Source: Actinomadura rupiterrae (lineage in GTDB: Bacteria; Actinomycetota; Actinomycetes; Streptosporangiales; Streptosporangiaceae). From it: a stretch of 64,000 nucleotides of DNA. A program made the translations under genes and the position numbers. Below the pieces are notes generated by a model. The model did no database searches. It was not told where the DNA came from and saw nothing but the letters and a program-made list of their open reading frames with translations. Location of the stretch: NCBI RefSeq assembly GCF_024172125.1, contig NZ_JAMZEA010000005.1, positions 372,001-436,000 on the forward strand, written 5' to 3'. Each line of letters begins with the position of its first letter. The first letter of the stretch is position 1. Positions 49,309-59,092 of the stretch are shown one piece after another.

Positions 49309-50226
49309 TCACTCCGGCCCAGCTGCGGCTTGGGGCGGGCGTGTTAGGTGGGATTGGGCGCATTTGCGGAAGTCGGCGACCAGGCGGCTGCGGTCTTCGG
49401 CGCGGGTGGCCAGGACGACGTGGCTGGGTTCTACGCCTTCTAGGGGGATGGTCGTGAGGTCGGGGCGGAGGGCCTTGCCGTGGCTTCCGGCGGAGACGGC
49501 TACGGCTTCGCCGGCGGCGACCACTTCGAACTTGTCTTCCAGGTGGTCGATGTAGGGGCCGTCAGGGGCGCGGCGGCCGCCGGGGCGCGGTTCCAGGCGC
49601 CAGTACGCGTGCCATTCCGGGTCGGCGTCGCGGATTCGGGGGAACGGCTCGTCGGCGATGTCGTCCAGGGTGACCGATTCCTTTCCGGCCAGGCGGTGGT
49701 CCTTCGGGACGACCACGACGCGCGGTTCGTCGTACAGGACGGTCACGTGGAGCCGGTCGGTCGGGAACGGGAGGCGGCAGACGACGGCGTCCACCCGGTG
49801 GTCGAGGAGCGCCTGGCGCGCCTCGGAGAAGTACAGGTGGACGGGCTGGACGTCGGCGTCCGGGCGCAGCCGCCGCAGTTCCCGGACGGCCGGGGTGACG
49901 ATCAGGCCCGTCACGTAGCCGACCACGATCCGGCTCGGGCGCGCGGCGGCGTGGGTGCGCGCGACGGCCTGCGCGCCCGAGCGCAGCAGCGCCTTCGCGA
50001 GCGGCAGGAACTCCTCGCCCGCCTCGGTGAGGCGGCTGCCCTGCGGGGTGCGGTCGACCAAGCGCGCGCCGAGGTCCCGTTCCAGGCGGCGGATCTGCCG
50101 GCTCAGGGACGGTTGAGTGAGGTGCAGCTCGGTGGCAGCGCGGCCGAAGTGGCGGTGCTCGGCGAGGACGGTGAAGCAGCGCACGAGCCGCAGGTCGAGG
50201 TCCACCGGGGGTGTCGGGTCGGCCAT
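49309..50226 (-). CDS. LysR-family transcriptional regulator
   Basis: 305 aa from ATG at 50226. HTH: RCFTVLAEHRHFGRAATELH, LTQPSLSRQIRRLERDLGAR. Effector domain IVVGYVTGLIVTPAVRELRR. Divergent from an NAD-dependent epimerase-like gene, its probable target. Confidence 0.92.
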   Translation of the reverse strand: MADPTPPVDLDLRLVRCFTVLAEHRHFGRAATELHLTQPSLSRQIRRLERDLGARLVDRTPQGSRLTEAGEEFLPLAKALLRSGAQAVARTHAAARPSRIVVGYVTGLIVTPAVRELRRLRPDADVQPVHLYFSEARQALLDHRVDAVVCRLPFPTDRLHVTVLYDEPRVVVVPKDHRLAGKESVTLDDIADEPFPRIRDADPEWHAYWRLEPRPGGRRAPDGPYIDHLEDKFEVVAAGEAVAVSAGSHGKALRPDLTTIPLEGVEPSHVVLATRAEDRSRLVADFRKCAQSHLTRPPQAAAGPE

Positions 50227-50228
50227 GC

Positions 50229-50258
50229 GTTCAGCGTATGTCGGCGGGTGCACTGAAC
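50229..50258. promoter_or_regulatory. Inverted repeat at the LysR gene start
   Basis: GTTCAG (50229-50234) and CTGAAC (50253-50258), 18 bp apart, directly before the LysR start codon. TACG-N5-CGTA lies further into the same gap. Candidate operators, weak evidence. Confidence 0.3.
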
Positions 50259-50406
50259 GGTGGCCGATGGTGGCCTTGAGCTGTGGTGATACGTGTTTCG
50301 TAATGCGCGTTGCGGAAGTGGAATTGGACACCGCGTGGCGGCCGGACGCACCGTGGGGATACCGGCCGGTCGGCCGGGCACCCACCGGAGTTTCGGGAGT
50401 TTCGGC

Positions 50407-51297
50407 ATGCGTGTTTTCGTTACGGGCGCGTCCGGGTTCATCGGCAGCGCCACCGTCCGCGACCTGCTGGGCGCGGGACACGAGGTCGTCGGGCTGGCCC
50501 GTTCGGACGACGCCGCGGTCCGGGTCAAGGCCGCGGGGGCCGAGGTGGTGCGCGGTTCGCTCGACGACCTCGACGGGCTGCGGGCGGCGGCCGAGGCGGC
50601 GGACGGCGTCGTCCACCTCGCGTTCATTCACGACTTCTCCCGGTACGAGGAGAACGTGAAGACCGACCGGCGCGCGATCGAGGCGATGGGCGAGGCGCTC
50701 GCCGGGTCCGGCCGTCCGCTGGTCGTCGCGGCGGGGCTCGCGGGCGCGCCCGGCGTGGTCTCGACGGAGGACAGCCGTTCCGTCCCGGGCGCCTTCAGTT
50801 ACGCGCGGTTCCAGAACGACGAGGCGACGATCGCGCTGGCGGAGCGCGATGTGCGGACCTCCGTAGTTCGGCTGCCGCCGACCGTGCACGGCGAGGGCGA
50901 CAAAGGGTTCATTCCAATGGTGATCGGGATCGCCCGGAAGGCTGGTGTCTCGGGCTATCCGGGCGATGGGGCAAACGTGTGGCCGGCCGTGCACCGGCTG
51001 GACGCCGCCCGGCTGTTCCGGCTCGCGCTGGAGAGCGCGCCCGCGGGCACGCGGCTGAGCGCCGTGGGCGACCAGGGCGTCCCGATCCGGGAGATCGCCG
51101 AGCTCATCGGGCGGCATCTCGGCGTCCCGGCGGCGTCGGTCCCGCCGGACCACTTCGGGTTCCTCGGCGCGCTGCTCGCGTCCGACATTCCGGCCTACAA
51201 CGCCAAGACCCGCGCGCTGCTCCGCTGGGAGCCGACCCAGCCCGGGCTCATCGCGGATCTGGAAGCGGGGCACTACTTCTCCCCCGCACAGCCCTGA
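50407..51297 (+). CDS. Extended SDR / NAD-dependent epimerase-like protein
   Basis: 296 aa. MRVFVTGASGFIGSATVRDL (NAD-binding), VVHLAFIHDFSRYEENVKTD, RLPPTVHGEGDKGFIPMVIG and a C-terminal LLRWEPTQPGLIADLEAGHY. Atypical extended SDR; Tyr-x3-Lys is not clear. Used by relatives on small carbonyls or sugars. The end overlaps the next, convergent gene by 50 bp. Confidence 0.85.
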   Translation: MRVFVTGASGFIGSATVRDLLGAGHEVVGLARSDDAAVRVKAAGAEVVRGSLDDLDGLRAAAEAADGVVHLAFIHDFSRYEENVKTDRRAIEAMGEALAGSGRPLVVAAGLAGAPGVVSTEDSRSVPGAFSYARFQNDEATIALAERDVRTSVVRLPPTVHGEGDKGFIPMVIGIARKAGVSGYPGDGANVWPAVHRLDAARLFRLALESAPAGTRLSAVGDQGVPIREIAELIGRHLGVPAASVPPDHFGFLGALLASDIPAYNAKTRALLRWEPTQPGLIADLEAGHYFSPAQP

Positions 51298-52174
51298 CCA
51301 GGTGGACGGCGAGGGCGATCCCGGCGGCGATGCTGACGGCGTCCACCCCGGCGGCGACCGCCGGCAACCCGTACGTCTCGTATCCCATCGGACGGAACAG
51401 GATCCACGGGATCCGCCACGCGCCCCACCCCGCCATCGAGCCGGACGCGATGAACGCCGTCGCCACCGGAATCCACAGCGGCATGCGCGGTCCGCGCCGG
51501 GCGAGGACCCACGCGCTCCAGGCGCCGGCGGTCGCCCAGAACGCGTCCGCGATGCCGAAGACGCGGCCGTTGGCATCCATGTCGCCCTTGAAGTGCGGGT
51601 TCGTGGCGATGTCGCCGCCCGCGATCCAGTAGAGGTTCACGGCGGCGACCGCCAGCGCGGCCGCCATCACCGGCCACGGCGGACGGACGGCACGCAGCGC
51701 CGAGACGCGCCCGGTCAGCGCGTCCGGCAGCGTTCCCGCAGGTAGATCGGCAGCGCGATGGCCACGCCCGCGCCCATCCCGACGAATCCGATCATGATGA
51801 GCAGCATCTCCCAGCCGGGCGCGCTCGTGTCGTCCGTCCCGCCGTCGCTGGAGAGCAGCGACCCGAGGAGGCCGAACGGGAGCGTCGCGACCAGCAGCCC
51901 GCCCGCGAGCCAGGAGAACAGCAGCACCGGCGCGGCGGGCAGCCGCAGCCCCCCAGTCGCAGGCGAGCGCGAACCCGAGCCCGATGCCGACCACCGCCAT
52001 CCCGACCGTGACCACGTTCAGCGCCACCCACCCGCCGGTGCCCGTCCCCTTGACGGGCGACCGCCCGGTGCCGAGCGCGACGGCCACCCAGACGACCTTG
52101 ACCAGCAGATACATCGCGAGGGTGCCCGCCGCGCCGAATCCGGCCCAGCGCCGCACCACCAGCCGTGCTTCCAT
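51248..52174 (-). pseudogene. Membrane protein gene with two compensating frameshifts
   Basis: Reading starts MEARLVVRRWAGFGAAGTLA with TM segments up to GLGFALACDWG (near 51955). There the frame shifts at a six-C run (51949-51954, G on the coding strand). The hydrophobic continuation VLLFSWLAGGLLVATLPFGL and LLIMIGFVGMGAGVAIALPIY is in the next frame (51715-51927). At about 51720-51740 it returns to the first frame (DALTGRVSALRAVRPPWPVM, AAALAVAAVNLYWIAGGDIA). Total about 308 codons, some eight TM helices. Either a decayed gene or base-call errors. Confidence 0.7.
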
Positions 52175-52276
52175 GATCGAGATTCTGCGTGCGGGCCCCG
52201 GGCCGCGCCCTCCCCCGCGCGGGCCGCTCCCCTCCCCCGCGCGGGTGATCTTCGACGGTCTCGCCGGGCGCGCGGG

Positions 52277-52765
52277 TCAGAGCGGGCGGTGCATGATGTG
52301 GAGGCCGACGTAGCCCTTCTCCGGGTGGCGGAAGCCCTCGGGAAGCGTGCCGATGACGTCGAACCCGAGCGACCGGTACAGCTCGACCGCGCGGACGTTC
52401 GTCTCGACGACCGCGTTGAACTGCATCGCCCGGTATCCGGCGGCGCGGGCCCAGCCGAGCGTGTAGTCGCACAGCGCGCGGCCGACGCCGCGTCCGGCGT
52501 GGGCGGGGTCGACCATGTAGCTGGCGCTGGCGATATGGGACGCGTTGCCCATGTGGTTCCGGTTCATCTTGGCCGTGCCGAGCACCGTGCCCGCCTCGTC
52601 CACGGCGACGACCGTCCGGTCGGGGGCGGGCAGGAGCCACCAGTCCCGGCCCTGCTCCTCGGTCAGGTCGGTCGGGAAGGTGAAGGTGTCGCCCGCGGCC
52701 ACGATCGCGTGGAAGAACGGCCAGATCGCCGCCCAGTCGTCCGCGACCGCCTCTCTGATCTTCAT
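52277..52765 (-). CDS. GNAT-family N-acetyltransferase
   Basis: 162 aa from ATG at 52765. MKIREAVADDWAAIWPFFHA, SYMVDPAHAGRGVGRALCDY (acetyl-CoA loop) and ETNVRAVELYRSLGFDVIGT. Close in type to phosphinothricin-acetyltransferase-like or general GNAT proteins; substrate unknown. Confidence 0.9.
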   Translation of the reverse strand: MKIREAVADDWAAIWPFFHAIVAAGDTFTFPTDLTEEQGRDWWLLPAPDRTVVAVDEAGTVLGTAKMNRNHMGNASHIASASYMVDPAHAGRGVGRALCDYTLGWARAAGYRAMQFNAVVETNVRAVELYRSLGFDVIGTLPEGFRHPEKGYVGLHIMHRPL

Positions 52766-52823
52766 GCGGGCCAGCATGGCGCGGCGGACCGGGAACGGTC
52801 CACCCTTTTCGGACGCCCCGCCC

Positions 52824-52865
52824 GCACGCCCCGGGACCAGCGCGTATACCGGTCCCGGGGCGTGC
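52824..52865 (-). terminator. Terminator of the GH31 gene
   Basis: Perfect 15-bp stem, GCACGCCCCGGGACC (52824-52838) with GGTCCCGGGGCGTGC (52851-52865), 12-nt loop, 5 bp after the GH31 stop. Confidence 0.7.
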
Positions 52866-52870
52866 CGGGC

Positions 52871-55800
52871 CTACTTGAGGGCGAGGGAGAAGACGTGGGT
52901 GGACGTCGTGGTCGGGAGGGTCACCGCGACGAGCTTCTTACCCGCCGCCAATGGGACCTCATTGGCGAAGAGGTAAACGGCGGTGTTGTCCTTGCCCGCC
53001 TGGTTGTTGCGGTAGGGCAGCTTCACCACTTGCGTAGCGCCGAGGCCGCTCGCCGAGCCCCAGTGGGGGAACCCGAAGTATCGGCGCTCGCTCGTGCCGT
53101 CCGCATAGTGGAGGGTCACGCCGCCCAGGTCGGGCCCTGCGCCCGAGCCCAGGATCGCCAGAGCCGAACCGGTTCCTGTAAGCGGGACGGTCTGACGGTT
53201 AGGACGGACGTTGTCCGGGATTCCCACGCCGGTCGGCCAGGTGAACGTCGCGCCGAGCGCCTTGACCTGCCCGCCGGGCGTGATTCCGGCGGCGGCCAAG
53301 GCTTGGTTCGAGAACGACCGCTTGTACCCGTCGAAGTCACCCGGTTTGGTGTTGGAGTCGTCCGTCACGCCGACGTTGTTGTAGGCGGCGGCAAGCGAGG
53401 CATAGGGGACGTGGACCTGGCCTCGTGCGCGCACGGTGTAGGTCGTCCCGTGCGCCACGTAGGTCACGTTGGCGGTCAGGTCGTAAGCCTGCGGCGTCGC
53501 GTTCGCCGGAGCCTGGACGTGGAAGCTCCCGGCGCCGCGCGGTGTGACCGTCCAGCCGGTCGGTGCGTCCAGCGTGACCTTGGCCGAAGGCGCGTGGCCC
53601 TTGACCGCCACCGGGACGTCCACTGCGCCGCCCGGTGCTACGACCGGCTCGGTGCCGATGGACGCCTCGACCGCCGCGTCCTCGGGGTGAAGCCCGCCGA
53701 CCGCGCTCGCGTCCCGCAAGGTGACCGTGGACGGCCCAGGCGCGCTGACGGAAACCACGCCATCCGCATAGGACCAGGGCGCCGCCTTGCCGTTCACGAG
53801 GACGGCCTTGGGACGGCTGCCGGTGTGCACGGTCAGCTCGTACGCGCGCGCGTTCGGCATGCCCGAGTAGGAGCCCTTGGGCGCATCGATACGGACGCGC
53901 ACGTCGCCTCGTCCGGCCTTGGGCGCGTCCACGGTGTAGGTCTGCGTCGCGTAGGAACCCTTCTCGAACTGACGTGTCGCGCCGTCGTCCTCATAGGCGG
54001 TGAAGGACGAGTGGCCCTGCGGGTAGACGTCCAGGCTGAGGCGCGACTTGTCCCGCGTCTGCCAGGACGTGGTGCCCTTCGGCCACATCGGGACGACGGC
54101 TCCTGCGCGCACGAAGAGCGGCAGCGTGTCCAGGGGCGCCTTGTAGTGGTCGAGCGTGACCGGGCCCTGGTAGGTGCGGCCCGTCCAGTAGTCGGTCCAG
54201 GTTCCCTTGGGCAGGTAGATGCCGTCCCGGCTGGACGCGTCGGCGGTCACGGGCGCGACGAGGAAATCGGTCCCGGAGAGGAACTCCTGACCTGCCTTCC
54301 ATGCCTGCGGGTCCTTCGGGTACTCCAGGGCCAGCGGACGCGTCGCTCCTACACCGGTGCGATGCGCCTCCGCCGCGAACGTGTACGCGTAGGGCAGCAG
54401 CCGTTCGCGTAGCAGCAGGTACTTCCGGTTGATCGACGTATAGGGCTCGCCATAGCGCCACGGCTGCTTGTCGCTGGGCGCCCAGCCGTCCATCGTCATC
54501 GCGGCAGGCAGGAACGTCTTCCACTGCAGGTCCCGCGTGTAGGTGTTGGGACCGCCTCGGAAAATGCCGTCCACATCGCCGGTCGTGTAGGCGAGGCCCG
54601 ACAACGTCGCGCCCTGGTAGGTCGGCACCTGCCAGCGGGAGTACTCATGGCGCCGCTCTGGTCGCCGCTCCACTGGACCCCGCAGCGCTGCGCGCCCGCC
54701 CACGACTCCGGCGCCCAGGTGAAACCGCGCGCGTCCGAGTTCGCCTGGATGCCGTCGTAGGCGTCCTGGCAACCGCTCAGCGCGAAGCGGTAGCCGTCGC
54801 CGACCCACGCCACGTCCAGCTTCGCGACGCGCTGGCCGGCCTTCACTTGGTCAGCCAACTTACTGAGGCCGTTCTCGGTCCACAGACCGAGCTGCATGTT
54901 GCGGCCCTGGAGGCCCTGGGCGGTCTCCTTCAGGTTCTCGTAGTCGCAGCCGTAACCGTCGTTGACGAGCATCCAGCCGTTGGGCATGCCCGCCTGCTTG
55001 TAGCCGTCGGCCACTTTCAGCGCGTCGAGCGTGTGCCGCTCGCCGCGGTTGGCGGTGTGCAGGTAGCAGTCCGAATCGCCGAGTTCGAGCCCGTACATCG
55101 GCGGCATGAACGGCCGTCCGGTCAGCTCGGTGTACCGGTCGAGCGGCGTCTTCAGGTCGTCCTTCTTAGGCGCGACGAAGTAGAACGCGTCGAACCGGTT
55201 CTCCTCGTGCGTCGCCGCCACCGGATTCGTGAACGCATAGGAACCGGGCGCGAACGTGTCGCGCAGGACGCCATAACCGCTGGTGGACGCGTAGTACGGC
55301 ACCGAGTTCGGATGCCCGCCCTCGTCCCAGTTGTAGTCGACGCCGACCTGCACGGTCTTGCCGCGATGGCTGAACGACCCGTTCTGCTCGCCGCCGCCGA
55401 CGAACTGCTCGTCCGGGCCCTCGGCCAGCGTCTGCGTCGTGCTCTTGCCGTCCCAGCTCAGCGGCTTGGTCTCGGCCCAGACCAGGCTGCCGTCCGCGCG
55501 CCGGACGCTGAACAGCGCCGGATCCTTCCGGACCTCGACGCTGATCTTCCCGGTCCCGATCCGGTAGGACGACCCGTCCTGCCGGAGCCAGGTGCGCGGT
55601 TGCGGGTAGTCCTTCTTGACCACGATGTTCGCCGCCGGATCGCCCGGCTTGGACGGCGGGCTTTTCGCCGGGTCGGTGAAGTCCCCGTCAGGCGCGACCC
55701 ACAGCCGGAACACGTCGTCCCGGAGGAACACGACGCGCACCCGCGCCTTCCCGGCGTCCAGGGTGAAGGTCGCGCCGTCCTGATGGACGCCGGTGACGGC

Positions 55801-55905
55801 CCCGAGCCCGCCCGCGGCGTCCGCCGCCGCAGCGTTCCCGGACACCGCCGCCAGCCCCGCGGCCGCGACCCCGACCAGCCCCGCCCATTGCGCGATTCTG
55901 CGCAT
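52871..55905 (-). pseudogene. Secreted GH31 glycoside hydrolase, frameshifted
   Basis: About 1010 codons in two frames: 55905 down to about 54650, then on to 52871. Signal peptide (MRRIAQWAGLVGVAAAGLAA, VSGNAAA). First frame has the GH31 N-terminal domain, VGGGEQNGSFSHRG, nucleophile Asp in KLDVAWVGDGYRF and ends soon after the acid/base region QWSGDQSG. Second frame continues EYSRWQVPTYQGATLSGLAY, the expected next block. One missing C in a GGCGCC(C)ATGAG context would restore it. C-terminal NPCBM-type carbohydrate-binding domain. A 1-nt loss or a sequence error next to the catalytic Asp. Confidence 0.85.
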
Positions 55906-56041
55906 AGGCTCATCCCTTCAATCAAGTTCGAGCACTCGATCGGGATATATGGCCACACGGCACCCGGCTTACGCGCGCCGCAGCCCGCGCAACATTCACA
56001 CCTCTGTTCACACCGGCAGGCAGGCCGGAACCCGGGCGCCG

Positions 56042-57202
56042 TCAGAGGGGGCGGGTCACGGTGAGTTCCAGTTCGGTGCCTTCGCCCGGAGTGGAGTGGA
56101 TGGTGACGGTGCCGCCGAGGTCGTGGATGCGGCCCTTGATGGACTGCGCGACGCCCAGGCGGCCGTCCGCCTCGGCGCGTTCGAGGCGGCCGGGCGGGAT
56201 GCCGGGGCCGTCGTCGCGGACGCTGACGATCACCTCGCCGGTGCCGTCGTCCTCCAGGAGGACCCAGGCGCGCGCGTCGTCGCCGGCGTGGGCGCGGACG
56301 TTCGACAGGGCCGCCTCGACCGCCGCCGCCAGCTCGTCCGCGACGTGCTCGGGCAGCAGGACGGGGGTCGCCGGGGTCGCGACGCTCACGCGCGACGAGG
56401 CGAGCGCGGTCAGGCGCGTCCGGACGTCGGAGGCGCCCGAGGCCGAGGCGGTGACAGCGGGCAGGTCCGCGGTCACGCGCGGACGCGGGACGGGCGCGTT
56501 GGTGATGAGGGAGCGCAGGGCGGCCTCCTGCTCCCCGGCGAGGCGGCCGAGTTCGGCGGCCTCGCCGCCCGCCTCGGCGCCGCGCCGCTGCACCATCGCC
56601 AGCACCTGCAGGACCGAGTCGTGGATGTCGCGGGCCAGCCGCTCGCGCTCGCGGGTGGACGCCTCCATCTCGACCGCGCGGGCGAGGCGCGCCTCGGCGT
56701 CCACCGCCATCCGGACGACGTGCCCGACCACCAGCCCGGTGAGGAACAGCAGGACGATGTTGCTGAAGGTCGCCGGGCCGGGCGGCGAGTCGTTCAGGGC
56801 GTGCACGATGAGGTCCGCCGAGCCGATCACGGCGGCGGCGACCACGCCGAGGCCGCGCCCGCCCGACACGGCCCAGGCGAGCAGCGCGGCGACGACCCAG
56901 GCGACCGGGATCGTCGGACGGCCCTGGGCGATGCCGAACGGCGTCTCGACCCACGCGGTGGCCAGGACGGCGGCGAACGCGACCCCCAGGTCGGTGGCGA
57001 GCAGCGTCCAGCGCTGCCTGCGCCCGCCGCCGTAGGCGAGGGTGGCGTAGAAGGTCCAGACGACCATGCCGGCGAGCACGATCCAGGACGCGTACGGGCG
57101 CTCGTACTTGTCCTGGTTCCACGCGATCACCACCGCGGCGTAGAGCAGCGCCAGGAACCGGTAGACCGCGACCGAGCGCCAGATCGCCGACCCGACCCCC
57201 AA
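56042..57202 (-). CDS. macS: MacS-like sensor histidine kinase
   Basis: 386 aa. Five or six N-terminal TM helices (VAVYRFLALLYAAVVIAWNQ, IVLAGMVVWTFYATLAYGGG; DUF5931-like), HisKA_3 with phospho-His in ERERLARDIHDSVLQVLAMV and the ATPase part AALSNVRAHAG, VSVRDDGPGIPPGRL. Matches the MacS family; its regulator MacR normally follows directly but here lies at 35123-35812 beyond the inserted segment. It starts 5 bp after plsC. Confidence 0.9.
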   Translation of the reverse strand: MGVGSAIWRSVAVYRFLALLYAAVVIAWNQDKYERPYASWIVLAGMVVWTFYATLAYGGGRRQRWTLLATDLGVAFAAVLATAWVETPFGIAQGRPTIPVAWVVAALLAWAVSGGRGLGVVAAAVIGSADLIVHALNDSPPGPATFSNIVLLFLTGLVVGHVVRMAVDAEARLARAVEMEASTRERERLARDIHDSVLQVLAMVQRRGAEAGGEAAELGRLAGEQEAALRSLITNAPVPRPRVTADLPAVTASASGASDVRTRLTALASSRVSVATPATPVLLPEHVADELAAAVEAALSNVRAHAGDDARAWVLLEDDGTGEVIVSVRDDGPGIPPGRLERAEADGRLGVAQSIKGRIHDLGGTVTIHSTPGEGTELELTVTRPL

Positions 57203-57206
57203 CGGG

Positions 57207-57923
57207 CTACTCGTCGTCCGAGGACGGCCGCGGGGTCTTCCCGGCGAGCTCGGCCTTCACGTCGGCGGCGTACCGGTCGACGTACTCCTGGCCGGACAGG
57301 TCGGCGATCGCCGCCATGATCTGGTCGGTGACCTTGCGGAGCACCTCCCGGTCGTCCTCCTGGCCGTAGTACTCGGAGAAGTCGAGCGGCCTGCCGAACC
57401 GGACGCCGGGACGCGGCCGCAGGTTCGGCAGCGCCTGCCCGGGCGGCATCATCTCGAAGGTGTTGATCATGGCCATCGGGATCACCGGCACCCGGGACGC
57501 CAGCGCAAGCCGCGCCACGCCCGTCTTGCCGCGGTACAGCCGGTTGTCGGGGGCGCGGGTGCCCTCGGGGTAGATGCCGAGCAGCTTGCCCTCGCCGAGG
57601 ATCCGCAGGCCGGTCTGGAGCGCGGCCTCGGCGGCGCTGCCGCCGGTCCGGTCGACCGGCACGACGCCGACGCCCGTGAAGAAGCCCTTGCTGATCAGGC
57701 CCTTGATGCCGCGGCCGGTGAAGTACTCCCGCTTGCCGATGAACAGGATCGGCCGCATCAGCGGCAGCGGGCCGAAGAAGTGGTCGGCGAACGACAGGTG
57801 GTTGCTCACCAGGAGCGCCGGGCCCCGCTTCGGGACGTTGCGCATGCCGGAGTTCTTCGGCAGCCAGACCAGGTACAGGATCGGTGACAGCACGATCCTC
57901 AACAAGATCCAGAACCACAGCAT
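57207..57923 (-). CDS. plsC: 1-acyl-glycerol-3-phosphate acyltransferase
   Basis: 238 aa. Acyltransferase motif I LLVSNHLSFADHFFGPL, motif II GKREYFTGRGIKGLI, motif III LGIYPEGTRAPDNRLYRGKTG and motif IV VPVIPMAMINTFE. One N-terminal hydrophobic helix (LWFWILLRIVLSPILYLVWL). Phosphatidic-acid synthesis at the membrane. An acidic tail follows. Likely co-transcribed with macS. Confidence 0.94.
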   Translation of the reverse strand: MLWFWILLRIVLSPILYLVWLPKNSGMRNVPKRGPALLVSNHLSFADHFFGPLPLMRPILFIGKREYFTGRGIKGLISKGFFTGVGVVPVDRTGGSAAEAALQTGLRILGEGKLLGIYPEGTRAPDNRLYRGKTGVARLALASRVPVIPMAMINTFEMMPPGQALPNLRPRPGVRFGRPLDFSEYYGQEDDREVLRKVTDQIMAAIADLSGQEYVDRYAADVKAELAGKTPRPSSDDE

Positions 57924-58263
57924 GGCGGCACCTTCCTAGGGGAGATGATGGGACATCTTCCCATCTGAGCGAGGTACTGCCCACACCGCGGGCCCGCTCC
58001 GGCCGCCGCTTCGGGCGCGCGGCGGTCCCCGGGGACCGTAGGCTCTGCTGTGGAAGTACAGCAGTACCACAATCGGGTGTGCCCGAGGGCTTGTTCCGGG
58101 CGGCGCAGCGAATACCGTGGGACACACGTTTCGGGGTGTCCGGGTGAGCGCCGGCCGGTGGGCTCGTGCACGCGCGAGCGCCCACGCGGACACAGGGTAA
58201 TGGGGGAGCGGAGGCCGTCATGCCGGTGCCATCGGTCACGCAGGAGTCGAAGGGGACGACCCC
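57924..58263. promoter_or_regulatory. 340-bp divergent gap with two palindromes
   Basis: No coding frame of note. GGTCCCCGGGGACC (58024-58037) is a perfect palindrome, and CTGCTGT-ggaagt-ACAGCAG (58045-58064) a perfect 7-bp inverted repeat 7 bp later. Both may be regulator sites for plsC-macS or for the gene at 58264. Confidence 0.4.
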
Positions 58264-59091
58264 GTGAATCGCCGTGGCAATGGCCTGACCGCCGACTCCT
58301 ACGCCCCGCTGGTGGACCTCGCCCCCCACCTCGCGGACGCGATGCTGGACGCGCTGCGCGAGGCCGGCGTCGCCGCCTACGCCGCCCCGCCGGACCAGCC
58401 GTCCGCCGAGGAGGAGCTCGACCGCCTCTACGTGGACGTCGACCTCAAGCACACCGCCGAGGGCATCCTCCGCGTCCACCTCACCCGGCTGCGCGACGCC
58501 TCGTCCCGCGGCTCGGACGGCGCGGCCGCCGAAGACCCCTCCCCCGCCGCCGCCGAGGACCCCGCGCCCGACCCGGAGGCCGCCGCCGAGCCGTCCGACG
58601 CCGAGCCCGACACCCCCAGCGCCCCCGGCACGGCCGAGCGCGACGAGGCCGCGATCTTCGCCGACCTGGTCGCCAACTTCGACGCCGAGCCCGAGGGCGA
58701 CCGCGTCCCCTGGCCCGACCAGGAGAACATCCACGAGGACGAGGAGCCGCCCGGCGAGGGCGACGACAGCACCGGCCGCCTCCCCCGCGCCCGCGTGATC
58801 AGGGCCGCCGACCTCGACGACGGCGAGGAGATGCCGCGCCCGGACGACGAGGGCCACTACGTCCCGCCGCCCCCGCCGCCGCTCCCCACCGCCGACCCGC
58901 TCACCAAGGGCGCCTGGATCGCCCTGGTCGGCGGCCCCCTCTACCTGCTCATCACGGTCGTCCTCAACTGGGACGTCCCCGGCTGGGCCGCCTTCCTCGC
59001 CGTCGCCGCCTTCATCGGCGGCTTCGTCACCCTCGTCCTCCGCATGGGCGACGACCCCCGCCCCCCAGACGACGACGGCGCCGTCCTCTGA
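58264..59091 (+). CDS. Acidic protein with two C-terminal TM helices
   Basis: 275 aa from GTG. The N-terminal 75 residues are a small folded region (LVDLAPHLADAMLDALREAG, LYVDVDLKHTAEGILRVHLT). A long, very acidic Pro/Ala/Glu linker leads to YVPPPPPPLPTADPLTKGAW and two TM helices (IALVGGPLYLLITVVLNWDV; AFLAVAAFIGGFVTLVLRMG). I recall a similar gene between plsC and glkA in Streptomyces, function unknown. Confidence 0.75.
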   Translation: MNRRGNGLTADSYAPLVDLAPHLADAMLDALREAGVAAYAAPPDQPSAEEELDRLYVDVDLKHTAEGILRVHLTRLRDASSRGSDGAAAEDPSPAAAEDPAPDPEAAAEPSDAEPDTPSAPGTAERDEAAIFADLVANFDAEPEGDRVPWPDQENIHEDEEPPGEGDDSTGRLPRARVIRAADLDDGEEMPRPDDEGHYVPPPPPPLPTADPLTKGAWIALVGGPLYLLITVVLNWDVPGWAAFLAVAAFIGGFVTLVLRMGDDPRPPDDDGAVL

Positions 59092-59092
59092 G

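Larger units (their letters stand above)
35813..56041. other. Accessory insertion between macR and macS
   Basis: The two halves of a usually adjacent two-component pair flank this 20.2-kb segment in the same orientation. Everything between (AidA/PixA operon, lipoprotein and FtsH-like protease, NmrA/MarR, LysR/epimerase, a broken membrane gene, GNAT, broken GH31) is absent from the conserved Streptomyces neighbourhood as I recall it. I found no integrase, tRNA or direct repeat at the edges, so insertion may have been by homologous exchange. The boundaries are inferred from synteny only. Confidence 0.6.
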
